Positions 31,048-41,588 of a DNA stretch of 59,338 nt are shown here, one piece after another. The position numbers and the translations under genes are program-made. Every line of letters starts with the position of its first letter. Within the stretch, counting starts at the first letter, position 1. This stretch comes from Chitinophagales bacterium (GTDB lineage: Bacteria; Bacteroidota; Bacteroidia; Chitinophagales; CAIOSU01), in contig JBBDNB010000049.1 in the NCBI GenBank assembly GCA_040877935.1, positions 1 to 59,338 of the forward strand. Reading direction: 5' to 3'. The notes beneath the pieces are model-generated. The model saw nothing but the letters and a program-made list of their open reading frames with translations. It made no database searches and was not told the origin of the DNA.

Positions 31048-33807
31048 TTAGTATCCGGTAACCACCAATTTTTTGTAGCCGAAAGCATTGCCCGATTTAT
31101 TGATCAGCCGGATATTGTACAAACCTGAGCTCCACTGATCAGTGGAAACATTGAGTATTTCCTGCTCAGCTTCTTTGCTGTAGATCAATTGTCCTACCAC
31201 ATCGTAAATTTCCACTTTGTATAATTGACCATTGTTTTGCTGCATTCCCGATAGGTCAATATTGAAACTGGAGTTTGTAGGATTGGGATATACTTTGAAA
31301 TCAAACTGCTCATATTCTGCAATGCCAACATCCACAGAATCCTCTTCTTCATCTCCTAATAATTCGAGATAAGTAGGGTGCAATAAAAATTGCAAGCTGT
31401 CTTTCTCTGGTTCGCTATTGGTCAATTCAATTTCAGGAGCCAAGCTATTATGCAAAAACGGTTGATCTACCCAAATAGAATAAGTATCATCTTCTGGGAT
31501 ATCATCAAAGGAGAAATAGCCGTTTTCATCTGTTGTAGTCATGGCCACTACTTCCCCATCGCTATTGACCAAGATTACTGTAACTCCACCAGCAGCATTT
31601 CCACTTTTTCCTGCCCCCTGATTGATAAAGCCACCAATAAAACCATCGCCACCGGGATTCACTCCTGCTATGGTTGAGAAGCTAGATTCACAAAATGCCG
31701 GACTTGCACCTTGCCATAATACAGACCCATTGTAATATGTAGGTAGTTCACCAGGGTACAAAACCGAATCCGGTATCACTTTCATGAAAATATTTGGAGA
31801 TTCTTCAACGAATGTAAAAAAGAATATCCCAAGTGAATCTATAAATAAAAGAGAGGAATCTGTGTATGCTGTATCAATCTGAGTCAATGTACTATCCATT
31901 GGGTCAAATTCAATAAGCGATACCTTTGAGTTTAAAATTGGCTCACCTGTGCTGGTAGTTGCAATTCCTACAACCCAACCGTTCAACATAACCAAGAATG
32001 CTTCAACGATACTATCACACCCTCCTGCATTAGTATATGTGTGTGAAAGATCATGAGTACTCAAAATACCATAATTGTTTCCAGAAACAAAATCATAGGT
32101 ATTGCCATCTACTGGCCAGACATAAGTACTGTCACAAATTAGAATCGTATCTCTATTTGTTGGAGCAGGAGAACTATTATTGATCGTCAAATCTACATAA
32201 ACTATGCTATCGCATCCATTTGAAGCTTGTAGGGTAAAAGAAATTGTATCAGTACTTTGATTATAAGCCCCGCCACCACTTGGATTAAACGGATCAAATC
32301 TTGGGGAAAGATAATAATCGCAAGCTTGAATACTAACATACTCAATAGAAGGAGTGCATTGACTTAACTTGTTAATAAATCCATTCAGTGAATTTGAAGT
32401 TATATTTCTTATTCCATTAGTTGGATTAAAATCTAATGTCCCAGAAAATCCACCTATCATATATATATTCCCAAAAAGATCAACATCAAGAAAAGATGTG
32501 TATTCAGGAGTACTAATTCCTTCCAAGTTCTTAACCCATAGAAAATTTCCAAAAGGATTTAATTTAAGCAAATAAATATCCTCATTATAGCTAGGAACCA
32601 AATTATACACATTATCTCCTGAGTTAAAATCGACAGTATCATTAAAAACACCAGAAACATATACATTTCCATACTTATCAATACCAGCTATAGCAGTTTC
32701 TTCACCTGAACTACCAAACGTCCTAACCCAAATCAAATCTCCATTTGGATCTAATTTCAGAATGAAAACATCATCTAACCCATTTGAAGTAATACTAGTT
32801 TGTGTATTTCCATAGCCAACTTCTCTTAGCCCATTAAAAGTGCCCGATACAATTACATCCCCAAACGGGTCAATATGAATTGAATTTCCTTCTGCAAAAG
32901 TATTAAGATTAAGGCTATCCTTAGAATCCATAGCCCAAACAAAACTACCAGCACTATCTAACTTAAGAATAAAAAAATCTGGATAAAAGTAACTATAAGA
33001 GTTCAAGAAAAAATGCCCAACATCAGGGTTGAAATCTATAGTATCAGAAAATATTCCTGTTACATACACATAACCAAACGAATCAACACAAATTGAATTT
33101 CCATTAGCAAAAGCTCCATTGGCATCATCACCTATAGTTTGGACCCATTGAAAATCTCCATTTGGATCTAATTTCAAAACATAAAGATCCCCACCAGAAA
33201 TACTTGAAGTAACGTTAAAAGTATCAAGCCCAGAATCAAAATCTACCTGCCCTCTAAAATCGCCTGTAGCATAAATATACCCATCCATATCTTCTTCTAT
33301 AGAATTAATACCTTCAGTTTCATTTCCCCCTATACTTTTAATCCATTTAAAACCTCCAGTATCACTCAGCTTCATTATATAAATATCTTTACTGCTATTA
33401 TTTGAAAATAAACTAATTGTTCCATTTCCAGTATCAATTGTTAAAGACACGTTGAAATATCCGGAAATCAAGATATCACCATCTCGGTTAATCAAAACGT
33501 CAGTAGCTGAGTTGTAATGTGCATCACCAAAAGTTTCAACCCATTTAAAAACTCCATTCGAATCTAATTTTAATATAAATATATCCCGAATGCCGTTAGC
33601 CACCTCGTTAATAACACCAGTTCCAGGATCAAAATCAACTGTATCTCCAAAATTGCCCACTAAAATCAGGTTTTTTTCCTCATCTACCGTAGATGAAACT
33701 ATTCCAATTTCACTGTCAAAGACTTTTGTCCATTCATATTCAATTGATTGAGACCTTGCAATAAGTAGTCCAAAAACAAACAACACCAAAAACAAAAACC
33801 TTCTCAT
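31048..33807 (-). CDS. Secreted SBBP-repeat beta-propeller protein with T9SS C-terminal sorting domain
   Basis: 919 aa. Signal peptide FLFLVLFVFGLLIARSQS. Residues 20-480 hold about nine SBBP-type repeats, each with a form of ILKLDSNGVFKWV, GYVYVTGIF and DFNPG, predicted to form a propeller. Residues of about 480-620 include CDSIVYVDLTINNS-type repeats. A carboxypeptidase-regulatory-like or SdrD B-like domain lies at about 720-800 (VTVILVNSDGEVVAMTTTDENGYFSFDDIPED). The last 90 residues are a T9SS type A sorting domain (FKVYPNPTNSSFNIDL, VEIYDVVGQLIYS, SSGLYNIRLINKSG). It is expected to be exported across the outer membrane and anchored to or released from the surface. Ligand unknown. Confidence 0.9.
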   Translation of the reverse strand: MRRFLFLVLFVFGLLIARSQSIEYEWTKVFDSEIGIVSSTVDEEKNLILVGNFGDTVDFDPGTGVINEVANGIRDIFILKLDSNGVFKWVETFGDAHYNSATDVLINRDGDILISGYFNVSLTIDTGNGTISLFSNNSSKDIYIMKLSDTGGFKWIKSIGGNETEGINSIEEDMDGYIYATGDFRGQVDFDSGLDTFNVTSSISGGDLYVLKLDPNGDFQWVQTIGDDANGAFANGNSICVDSFGYVYVTGIFSDTIDFNPDVGHFFLNSYSYFYPDFFILKLDSAGSFVWAMDSKDSLNLNTFAEGNSIHIDPFGDVIVSGTFNGLREVGYGNTQTSITSNGLDDVFILKLDPNGDLIWVRTFGSSGEETAIAGIDKYGNVYVSGVFNDTVDFNSGDNVYNLVPSYNEDIYLLKLNPFGNFLWVKNLEGISTPEYTSFLDVDLFGNIYMIGGFSGTLDFNPTNGIRNITSNSLNGFINKLSQCTPSIEYVSIQACDYYLSPRFDPFNPSGGGAYNQSTDTISFTLQASNGCDSIVYVDLTINNSSPAPTNRDTILICDSTYVWPVDGNTYDFVSGNNYGILSTHDLSHTYTNAGGCDSIVEAFLVMLNGWVVGIATTSTGEPILNSKVSLIEFDPMDSTLTQIDTAYTDSSLLFIDSLGIFFFTFVEESPNIFMKVIPDSVLYPGELPTYYNGSVLWQGASPAFCESSFSTIAGVNPGGDGFIGGFINQGAGKSGNAAGGVTVILVNSDGEVVAMTTTDENGYFSFDDIPEDDTYSIWVDQPFLHNSLAPEIELTNSEPEKDSLQFLLHPTYLELLGDEEEDSVDVGIAEYEQFDFKVYPNPTNSSFNIDLSGMQQNNGQLYKVEIYDVVGQLIYSKEAEQEILNVSTDQWSSGLYNIRLINKSGNAFGYKKLVVTGY

Positions 33808-33878
33808 AACCCTTTATTTAAATTTCCTCTAAAGATATACTCATTTCATTAAAAAGTGAAATAAGTGTTTTATACCTA

Positions 33879-33893
33879 AACTCTGACAGGGTT
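33879..33893. repeat. Single palindrome arm AACTCTGACAGGGTT
   Basis: A lone 15-mer of the same family as the arms at 13481 and 13501, in the gap between the SBBP gene and argS. It shows that the family is not confined to the CRISPR locus. Confidence 0.6.
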
Positions 33894-33980
33894 CAAATCC
33901 CCAACAGCCTTTAAATTTCCATCACCCCATTTCTCCCTTAATCTATTTGGACTTAACTTTGCCGCAAAGCAGAGCAATAA

Positions 33981-35756
33981 ATGAGTATCGAGAAAATCCT
34001 GATAAAAGAAAGCAAGGCAGCCCTGAAATCGCTATACAATAGTGAGGTCAACGAAAAGCAAATCCAACTGCAAAAAACCCGCCCTGAGTTCAAGGGCGAC
34101 CTGACACTGGTGGTTTTTCCTTTTCTGAAAATCAGCAAAAAAAATCCCGAAGAAACTGCCAGTGAAATCGGAAACCACCTAATAGAAAAATCCCTGCTGG
34201 TAAAGGATTTTAATGTCATAAAAGGCTTTCTCAACCTGGAAATAGCTGAGCGCTACTGGCTCGATTTTTTTAGAAATGAAATCTACAATCCAAAATTTGG
34301 AGCGGCAGACACTACTGGTCAAAAAATCGTAGTGGAATACTGCGGTCCCAATACCAACAAGCCCCTGCATCTGGGGCATATCCGCAATATGCTGCTGGGC
34401 TATGCCACCGCCAATATCCTGCAAATGGCCGGCAATGAAGTGCACAAAGTGAATATCTACAACGACAGGGGCATTGCCATTTGCAAATCCATGTTGGCCT
34501 GGCAAAAATTCGGCAATGGAGAAACGCCTGAAAGCTCAGGTATGAAAGGCGATCATTTGGTGGGTAAATACTATGTGGAATTTGACAAAGCCTACAAAAA
34601 ACAGATAGAAGAACTAAAAGCCAATGGTGCAACTGAAGAAGAAGCAAAGAAGCAAGCTCCATTAATAAAGGAAGCTCAGGAAATGCTGGTAAAATGGGAA
34701 AATGAAGACCCTGAAACTGTAGCGCTTTGGAACAAAATGAACGGCTGGGTTTATGCTGGTTTTCAGAAGACTTTTGACAAACTGGGCGTGGATTTTGAAA
34801 AACACTACAAGGAATCGGATTATTACCTGGCTGGAAAAAACCTAGTAAACGAAGGCCTGAAAAAGGACATTTTCTACAAAAAAGAAAACGGCTCGGTCTG
34901 GGTGGATCTGCAAAATGAGGGCCTGGACGAAAAGCTTCTGCTTCGGGCAGATGGCACTTCGGTTTACATCACGCAGGACATGGGCATTGCAGAGGCACGT
35001 TATCAGGATTTTAATTTTGACCGCTCGGTTTATGTAGTCGCTAATGAGCAAGATTACCACTTCAAGGTATTGAAATTGGTGCTGGCAAAATTGGGCAAAC
35101 CCTATGCAGAAGGTATTTTCCATCTCTCATACGGTATGGTGGATTTACCCAGCGGCAAAATGAAATCGCGCGAGGGAACTGTAGTGGATGCCGATGATTT
35201 AATTCAAGAAATGATTGACACCGCAGCGCATCACACCAAAGAATTGGGAAAAATTGAAGGTTTTTCAGATGATGAAGCTCAGGACTTGTTCAGAAAAATC
35301 GGATTAGGCGCACTGAAGTATTTTATGCTTCGGGTAGATCCCAAAAAGCGCATGTTGTTCAATCCCGAGGAATCCATAGATTTTCACGGAAACACCGGCC
35401 CCTTTGTACAATATACCCATGCGCGGATTCAATCGGTTTTACGTAAGTCTAGTGCCAAAAATCCTACTATTCCAGAAAATTATGCCATGCATGAAATCGA
35501 AAGGGAGCACATCAAGTTATTGCATGATTTCCCGGGAGTTATCCAGTCTGCTGCCGATGAAATGAACCCGGCTGCTGTGGCTGCTTTTGCCTATGATCTG
35601 GCAAAATCCTACAACAGGCTGTATGCCGAATGCCCGATCCTGAAAGCTGAAGCACAAGAACAGAAAGCTTTTCGCCTGGCTTTGTCTAAATTTACTGCTG
35701 ATATTATTGCCAAAACATTCAAAGTGCTCGGCATTGAAGTGCCGGATAAAATGTAG
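33981..35756 (+). CDS. argS: Arginine--tRNA ligase
   Basis: Charges tRNA-Arg with arginine, class I synthetase. 591 aa, normal size. The N-terminal additional domain (residues 1-90) contains [18 protein letters not shown]. The HIGH-type motif is HLGHIRN in [20 protein letters not shown]. The catalytic domain has [14 protein letters not shown] and [12 protein letters not shown]. The KMSKS-like loop is [11 protein letters not shown] and the DALR anticodon-binding domain closes the protein. The next gene starts 4 or 31 bases after the stop, so the two may be co-transcribed. Confidence 0.97.
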   Translation: MSIEKILIKESKAALKSLYNSEVNEKQIQLQKTRPEFKGDLTLVVFPFLKISKKNPEETASEIGNHLIEKSLLVKDFNVIKGFLNLEIAERYWLDFFRNEIYNPKFGAADTTGQKIVVEYCGPNTNKPLHLGHIRNMLLGYATANILQMAGNEVHKVNIYNDRGIAICKSMLAWQKFGNGETPESSGMKGDHLVGKYYVEFDKAYKKQIEELKANGATEEEAKKQAPLIKEAQEMLVKWENEDPETVALWNKMNGWVYAGFQKTFDKLGVDFEKHYKESDYYLAGKNLVNEGLKKDIFYKKENGSVWVDLQNEGLDEKLLLRADGTSVYITQDMGIAEARYQDFNFDRSVYVVANEQDYHFKVLKLVLAKLGKPYAEGIFHLSYGMVDLPSGKMKSREGTVVDADDLIQEMIDTAAHHTKELGKIEGFSDDEAQDLFRKIGLGALKYFMLRVDPKKRMLFNPEESIDFHGNTGPFVQYTHARIQSVLRKSSAKNPTIPENYAMHEIEREHIKLLHDFPGVIQSAADEMNPAAVAAFAYDLAKSYNRLYAECPILKAEAQEQKAFRLALSKFTADIIAKTFKVLGIEVPDKM

Positions 35757-35787
35757 CTTTATGTCCAATACCCTAAGCCAGAAAACA

Positions 35788-36924
35788 ATGAACATACCAT
35801 TCCTCGATGTCCCCGGAATCAACACCCGTTTTGAAGAAGCTTTTTTAAAAAAAACAAAAGAGATCATCGGCTCAGGTGCTTTTATCCTGGGAAAACATGT
35901 AGCTGAATTTGAAGAAGCATTTGCAAGCTATTGCGGCACAAAACACGCCATTGGTGTAGGTAGCGGCCTGGATGCTATCCGCCTGATCCTAATGGGCTAT
36001 ATGGAAATGGGTTTATTGAAAAAAGGCGATGAAGTCATAGTTCCGAGCCATACCTACATCGCTACTGTAATGCCCGTAATCGATTGCGGATTGATTCCCG
36101 TATTTGCAGAGCCACATGAAAAATCATTCAATATAAAGCCAAAAAATATTGAGGCCAATATTGGCCCGCGCAGCAAAGCCATAATTGTGGTACACCTATA
36201 TGGCCAATGTGCCAATATGCAGGCCATTAATGATATTGCCCAAAAGCAAAATTTACTGCGTATTGAAGATGCTGCACAGGCGCATGGAGCAGTTTACAAA
36301 GGCAAAAAAGCGGGAAACCTGGGCGATGCCGCAGCCTTTAGTTTTTATCCGGGCAAAAACCTCGGTGCGCTGGGCGATGGCGGGGCGATCACCACCAATG
36401 ACCAAAAACTGTCCGAAACCATTGCTGCACTGCGCAATTATGGTTCGCAAGTGAAATACGAAAATCTTTACAGGGGATTGAACAGCCGACTCGATGCCAT
36501 TCAGGCGGCATTTCTGAACATTAAGCTGAAAAAGTTAGACTCGGACAATCAAAGAAGAGTTGAGATTGCCCGGCAATACACCGAAAAAATAAACAATCCT
36601 TTCATTAAAAAACCGAGATTTAAAAATATTGACTCACACGTGTTCCACCTTTATGTAATCCGAACTACAAAAAGAAAGGAATTGATGGACTACCTCAGTG
36701 AAAAGGGTATCCAAACCCTGATCCACTACCCTATTCCCATGCACAGGCAAGAATCAATGAAGGCATACAGCAGCACCAAACTGCCCCTGAGCGAAGAACT
36801 CGCAGATGAAGTGCTGAGCCTTCCCATCAGCCCTGTGATGAGGGATGAGGAAGTAAATTATGTGATTGATGCTGTAAATGCATTCAACCCGAATGATGCA
36901 TTGGGACTTTGTCATGAAGCTTGA
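35788..36924 (+). CDS. DegT/DnrJ/EryC1/StrS-family PLP-dependent aminotransferase
   Basis: Sugar aminotransferase family that uses PLP to aminate keto-sugar nucleotides, usually for surface polysaccharide or LPS. 378 aa from [12 protein letters not shown]; an in-frame ATG at 35761 gives nine more residues. Motifs include [53 protein letters not shown] and [17 protein letters not shown] with the Schiff-base lysine near residue 190. The C-terminal region has [21 protein letters not shown]. No sugar nucleotide dehydratase is adjacent, so the exact product is not inferable. Confidence 0.92.
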   Translation: MNIPFLDVPGINTRFEEAFLKKTKEIIGSGAFILGKHVAEFEEAFASYCGTKHAIGVGSGLDAIRLILMGYMEMGLLKKGDEVIVPSHTYIATVMPVIDCGLIPVFAEPHEKSFNIKPKNIEANIGPRSKAIIVVHLYGQCANMQAINDIAQKQNLLRIEDAAQAHGAVYKGKKAGNLGDAAAFSFYPGKNLGALGDGGAITTNDQKLSETIAALRNYGSQVKYENLYRGLNSRLDAIQAAFLNIKLKKLDSDNQRRVEIARQYTEKINNPFIKKPRFKNIDSHVFHLYVIRTTKRKELMDYLSEKGIQTLIHYPIPMHRQESMKAYSSTKLPLSEELADEVLSLPISPVMRDEEVNYVIDAVNAFNPNDALGLCHEA

Positions 36925-36933
36925 AAGCACAAT

Positions 36934-37009
36934 AAAATCAGGCTGTTTGGAAATTTTAGCATAGCATCGCTATGGTGAAATTGAAAACAGCAACGAAGTG
37001 TCTGATTTT
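36934..37009. repeat. Long imperfect hairpin between convergent genes
   Basis: Nested complementary segments: AAAATCAG (36934-36941) with CTGATTTT (37002-37009), CTGTTT with AAACAG, and AATTTTAGCATAGC with GCTATGGTGAAATT around an ATC loop. It can act as a transcript end for both genes, although no T-run follows closely. Confidence 0.55.
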
Positions 37010-37071
37010 GAAGTGATTTCATGCTGCAATAGATTTCCTAATGCATATTTCGGGTTCGAAACAGAATAAAA

Positions 37072-37881
37072 TCAGCTTTTGTTATTGTAGAGTTCTGCAG
37101 CTTGAGTGGCTGAAACTTTAATGCCTTTGATAAAAGCCGAACTGAATCCATTGTGCTCCATTTCATTTAACCCTGCAATTGTGCAACCTTTAGGGGATGT
37201 CACTTTATCGATTTCATCTTCGGGATGTGAATTATTGGCAATCAGCAAACTTGCTGCGCCCTTTGCAGTTTGTGCGGCCATTTTCAATGCTTCACTTGCA
37301 TGGAAATCTATTTCATTACCACCCTGGGAGGCTGCTCGAATTGCTCTTAGAAAGAAAGCAATGCCACAAGCACATAAGGCTGTTGCAGAAGTCATTTGCT
37401 CCTCATTTATCACCACAGTTTCTCCCAGCATTTCAAAAAGATCAATAGCGATAACCATTTTAGATTCAAATGCAGGTACAGTGCACAAACAGGTCATTGA
37501 TTCACGAATAGCAATTGCCGTATTTGGCATTGCTCTTATTACAGGTATATCATTTCCTATACGCTCCTGAATGTGGCTAATCTTGACACCCGAAACCAGT
37601 GAAATCAGCAATTGATCACTCTTTAGCTCTTTAGAAATTTCATCGAGCACTTCATTTATTTTTTGCGGCAAAACTGCTAATACAATAATATCAGCAGTTT
37701 TAATTGCTGCTAAATTATTGCTGCTTATTTCGCAGCCTAATGCTTCAAAAGGGTTTAATTTCAGCACATTTCTTCTTGTTAAAAAGAAATTTGCCGGAAG
37801 GTAATTTTCACTTTGCAGTAATCCTTTTACAAAAGATGTCCCCAAATTTCCGGCTCCTATTATTGCTAATTTAGTCTCCAT
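37072..37881 (-). CDS. proC: Pyrroline-5-carboxylate reductase
   Basis: Reduces pyrroline-5-carboxylate to proline with NAD(P)H. 269 aa. The N-terminal Rossmann motif is LAIIGAGNLGTSFVKGLL, followed by ADIIVLAVLPQKINEVL and LLISLVSGVKISHIQERIG. The catalytic/dimer region has RAMPNTAIAIRESMTCLC and, near the end, DKVTSPKGCTIAGLNEMEHNGFSSAFIKGI, the family signature. It is a stand-alone gene convergent with the aminotransferase gene. Confidence 0.94.
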   Translation of the reverse strand: METKLAIIGAGNLGTSFVKGLLQSENYLPANFFLTRRNVLKLNPFEALGCEISSNNLAAIKTADIIVLAVLPQKINEVLDEISKELKSDQLLISLVSGVKISHIQERIGNDIPVIRAMPNTAIAIRESMTCLCTVPAFESKMVIAIDLFEMLGETVVINEEQMTSATALCACGIAFFLRAIRAASQGGNEIDFHASEALKMAAQTAKGAASLLIANNSHPEDEIDKVTSPKGCTIAGLNEMEHNGFSSAFIKGIKVSATQAAELYNNKS

Positions 37882-38001
37882 ACTTACTATTTATTTGCTG
37901 GCAAATATACACAGGGAAAAATTTGAATAACTTAAACTTTGTAAAGTTTTTTTGAAAATGAAACACTTGAATCAGTATTCCCCAGTTAAAACACTAAAAA
38001 A

Positions 38002-40008
38002 TTATTCTCCTTCAGCTTTTTCAACTGTTTCTATCTTTTCCGCAGGTGGAAAGAAAAATTCCAGTGGTTTGCGCCAGAAACTTCTGAGCAAATAATTAAT
38101 CAGCAAAGTTGTTTTTGTGAAAGCTACTCCACGAGACTCTATTGCCACAAAAATTGCCAGACCGAAACTCACTACAAAATTCATAACTCCTATTCCTAAA
38201 ATCCCAACAACAGTTATCAAAATTGTCTGCCAATCTACACTTGAGCCAAGCGATGCCATAGCCAGGCCAAAATTACCGGAAGCAAAAGTAATGTGGCGGA
38301 TATCTATGGGCAGGCCAAGTATAAAACCCAGAGTACCCATTGAACCCAGGAAAATGCCAAGGAAAAAATTTCCGGCCAGGCTTCCCATGTTATTTTCTAC
38401 ATAATAACTCAGCTTTTGAAGTACCGGAGTGGGTATTGTTTTTATTAAAAATGGATGCTGTCTTAATCGCAATGGTATTTTTCTAAAAACCACTGCATTG
38501 TCGTAATAACCAGAAATTATACCGGACAAAAAGAGACAAACACCAGCAATCCCCGCGTGAAAAAGAGAAAGACTTTTCCAGGGATGCAATTCACTGATCA
38601 GCTTTTCTGCCTTTACTGTTCCAGCAATATGGCCGTCAAAGACCATAAAGAACAACCAGCTTAATGCAAAAGCCACCGGAAATGCAATCAGTATATTTCC
38701 CATAAAAGCAACAAATTGACTGCGAAAAACTTTCACAATTAGAGCGGACAAATTGCGCAAAGCATCGCTTACAGAACCTTCCACATCAAGGGATGAAGCA
38801 ATTTTGGTAGCTGTCATAGCAGGCTGTTTTGTCGCAAGGGTGGAATGTGTCATGTGTATGCCAATAAAGCCCAGCGAATAATTCATACTGTATGCAAAAG
38901 CTTCCCAAAAAGGAGCGAGCTTCAGGTAATACAAGCCCACTTTAAAACAACTCAAAAAACCTACAATTAAACCGCCTCCCATAGAAGAACGCAGCATTTT
39001 CCAATACTCTTTTCTATTATGGGTGATGTAATGATCTCCTGTTTTTCCTGCATGCTCTGTAATTTGATAGGCCAAAAACCCAATATTTTTGGTTATAAAA
39101 TCTTTCAGACTGTGCTTCTGACATTCGGACTTAATCAGTTCCTTATACAAATCAATAACATGCGTAGCCATTTCATCCTGCCTGAACACAAAAAGCAATT
39201 TGAGTAAGGCCCTTACTCTATTCACCCGCTGATACAAGCTTTGCAATAAATATGTGAGTGCAAGATCTGCTCCTTTAATGCGCTGTTCTTCGCGAATGGC
39301 ATAAATAATGCCTTCACAGGAGCTGATACGCCTCACAATCTCCTTATATGCATCACTTGAAATGCCTTCCATTTCTTTATTTTCCAGCGTTTCAAGAATA
39401 GTGATGATCTCCCTGTTCAAATTAAAAAACGGGGAGTCCTGACCCTTGCCTGTCTGAAAACGATCCATGATCAGTGAATGAAGCCCCGTTCCGGTAATCT
39501 GATAAGTCAGCACTTTGGCGGATTTAATCAGGCCTTTTCTAAAATGCTTCAACAACAATTCCGACTGCGTTTTATCTGCCGAAAAAATGCTTTGCATTAA
39601 AAGTTCAATAGAGTGATTCGGCAATTCAGAAATCCATACATAATCACTCTTCCTGTGAAAAATTTTAGCCAAAATATCGCGCAATTCAAGCGGATTAAAT
39701 TCCGAGGGCAAAACAAAATGCCCCATCTTACTAAAAGCCTCTGAAAAAAAGCCTTCGCTTGAAAGAATTCCAGATTGGGAATAAAGCCGGGTATAGGAAG
39801 TTTGAAGAACAATATTATTGATATAGCAAAACAAGGCATTCTGAAGATCAGGATGTCGATTGAGCAAATGGATCAATTCCTCAATGCGTTTTTCCGCCCT
39901 TAAAATGTTCTTAGGATCTTTCGGACGAATTTGATCAATAAGTGCAGCAAGCAATTCGGGATCATTAGATTCCTGCTGACTTGCTATATTTCTTAAAATA
40001 TGTTCCAA
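38002..40008 (-). CDS. Gcr-family membrane protein (annotated elsewhere as 'site-specific recombinase')
   Basis: 668 aa. The N-terminal half (1-330) is helical and soluble, with HPDLQNALFCYINNIVLQTSYTRLYSQSGIL. The second half has about eight transmembrane segments and the family sequence YWKMLRSSMGGGLIVGFLSCFKVG, FGIHMTHSTLATKQPAMTATKIA-like motif and MGSLAGNFFLGIFLG. This is the Gcr family (gonococcal recombinase name). Proteins of this kind look like integral membrane proteins and show no recombinase active site that I can see, so I treat the recombinase name as unsupported. It lies 40 bases from the cystathionine synthase-like gene in the same direction, so the two may be one operon. Confidence 0.85.
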   Translation of the reverse strand: MEHILRNIASQQESNDPELLAALIDQIRPKDPKNILRAEKRIEELIHLLNRHPDLQNALFCYINNIVLQTSYTRLYSQSGILSSEGFFSEAFSKMGHFVLPSEFNPLELRDILAKIFHRKSDYVWISELPNHSIELLMQSIFSADKTQSELLLKHFRKGLIKSAKVLTYQITGTGLHSLIMDRFQTGKGQDSPFFNLNREIITILETLENKEMEGISSDAYKEIVRRISSCEGIIYAIREEQRIKGADLALTYLLQSLYQRVNRVRALLKLLFVFRQDEMATHVIDLYKELIKSECQKHSLKDFITKNIGFLAYQITEHAGKTGDHYITHNRKEYWKMLRSSMGGGLIVGFLSCFKVGLYYLKLAPFWEAFAYSMNYSLGFIGIHMTHSTLATKQPAMTATKIASSLDVEGSVSDALRNLSALIVKVFRSQFVAFMGNILIAFPVAFALSWLFFMVFDGHIAGTVKAEKLISELHPWKSLSLFHAGIAGVCLFLSGIISGYYDNAVVFRKIPLRLRQHPFLIKTIPTPVLQKLSYYVENNMGSLAGNFFLGIFLGSMGTLGFILGLPIDIRHITFASGNFGLAMASLGSSVDWQTILITVVGILGIGVMNFVVSFGLAIFVAIESRGVAFTKTTLLINYLLRSFWRKPLEFFFPPAEKIETVEKAEGE

Positions 40009-40048
40009 TGGGAAATTTGCTCAACTGAAATAAAAAATAACAATTGCA

Positions 40049-41431
40049 TTATACCTTTTCTGCAATAGCCTGTATTAGGTCGTATTCTGTGATAATTTGG
40101 AATTCACCAACAAGATCGCGAACCATTACAGCAGAATTGTCTCTGTTGATGAGTTTCGAAATTTCTTTATCGGTGGTATTGAGTTTTACTTCAGGAAATG
40201 AAACACCCATAAAATCTTTTACCGAAAGACTTTTTCCCGGATTTTCGATAAGGGCATTGAGCAATTTGCCTTCGGTAACAGAACCTAAAATTTTATTTTT
40301 TTCCATAACCGGTAGTTGGGACAAATCGTAGTCTTTCATCAGTTTAATCACATCGCGCACCGAGTTGTTGGGCAGTACACTCATTACTTCCTTTTGTTTT
40401 TTTCCGGAAATAATATCTCTTGCCCGCAATGGCTGGTCTTCTTCATCGAGAAATTGTCGCTCGCGCATCCAGGCATCATTATAAATTTTAGCAACATAGC
40501 GGCTGCCACTGTCGTGAAAAACCACCACTACTACATCGCCTTTCTTAAACTTGTCTTTCATTTGTAAAAGCCCGGCCACGGCAGACCCTGCGGAATATCC
40601 ACAAAACAGACCTTCTTCTTTTGTTATTCTTCTGGCAAGTATTGCGCCATCTTTATCAGTGACTTTCTCAAAATGATCTATCACGCTAAAATCTATATTG
40701 TCGGGAATAATATCCTCTCCAATACCTTCTGTAACATAAGAGTAAACTTCATTTTCATCAAAAATGCCTGTTTCGTGGTATTTTTTAAGTGCAGAACCGT
40801 AGGAATCAATTCCAAGAATTTTGATATCCGGGTTTTTCTCTTTTAAATATTTTGCTGTACCTGAAATAGTGCCGCCTGTTCCTACGCCAACCACCAGGTG
40901 GGTTATTTTCCCATCGGTTTGTTCCCAGATTTCAGGGCCGGTAGTTTCGTAATGTGCCACACGATTTGAAAGGTTAAAATATTGATTGACATAAAAAGAA
41001 TTGGGAGTTTCATCGGCAATTTTCTGTGCCACAGAGTAATATGAGCGTGGATCATCCGGCTCTACATCAGTAGGGCAAACAATCACCTCCGCTCCTACTG
41101 CCTTTAAAATATCTATCTTTTCTTTGGATTGCTTGTCATTGGTGGTAAAAATGCATTTGTAACCTTTTACTATTCCTACCAGCGCAAGTCCCATCCCTGT
41201 ATTTCCGCTGGTGCCTTCTACAATGGTACCACCGGGTTTAATCAGGCCTTTTTTTTCAGCATCTTCAATCAACTTTACAGCTATGCGGTCTTTGATCGAA
41301 TTGCCCGGATTGAAAAACTCAACCTTGGCAAATACCTCGGCAGGAATCTCTTTAGTTACATTATTCATTTTAATCAATGGCGTATTGCCAATTGCTTCTA
41401 CCACATTATTATAAACGCGTTTGTCCTTCAT
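40049..41431 (-). CDS. Cystathionine beta-synthase-type PLP enzyme with C-terminal CBS domains
   Basis: PLP-dependent beta-replacement enzyme that uses serine or activated serine to make cystathionine or cysteine. 460 aa. N-terminal fold-type II domain with AIGNTPLIKM, the PLP lysine in NPGNSIKDRIA (Lys47), the phosphate loop EGTSGNTGMGLA and VGVGTGGTISGTAKYLKEK. Residues of about 340-460 form a pair of CBS domains (VRDVIKLMKDYDLSQLPVMEKNKILGSVTE), which places it nearer to CBS than to CysK/CysM. Nucleotide or SAM binding to the CBS pair is a plausible control point by analogy. Confidence 0.9.
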   Translation of the reverse strand: MKDKRVYNNVVEAIGNTPLIKMNNVTKEIPAEVFAKVEFFNPGNSIKDRIAVKLIEDAEKKGLIKPGGTIVEGTSGNTGMGLALVGIVKGYKCIFTTNDKQSKEKIDILKAVGAEVIVCPTDVEPDDPRSYYSVAQKIADETPNSFYVNQYFNLSNRVAHYETTGPEIWEQTDGKITHLVVGVGTGGTISGTAKYLKEKNPDIKILGIDSYGSALKKYHETGIFDENEVYSYVTEGIGEDIIPDNIDFSVIDHFEKVTDKDGAILARRITKEEGLFCGYSAGSAVAGLLQMKDKFKKGDVVVVVFHDSGSRYVAKIYNDAWMRERQFLDEEDQPLRARDIISGKKQKEVMSVLPNNSVRDVIKLMKDYDLSQLPVMEKNKILGSVTEGKLLNALIENPGKSLSVKDFMGVSFPEVKLNTTDKEISKLINRDNSAVMVRDLVGEFQIITEYDLIQAIAEKV

Positions 41432-41588
41432 ATTTTTATAAATTTTATTCTTTGTGTTTATCTATTGCTTATCACCTTTGAGCTGTTCCTGATAGGACAA
41501 GATTGCCTATTGCTTATTGCACATTGCTTACTTTTTCAATACAACTACATTCAAACATTCCAAAGCAGACTTAGTCATTTTCATTCTA

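Noticed and set aside
38002-40008. A real site-specific recombinase suggested by the family name
   Set aside because: The protein is a multi-pass membrane protein without tyrosine- or serine-recombinase motifs; the name is historical.
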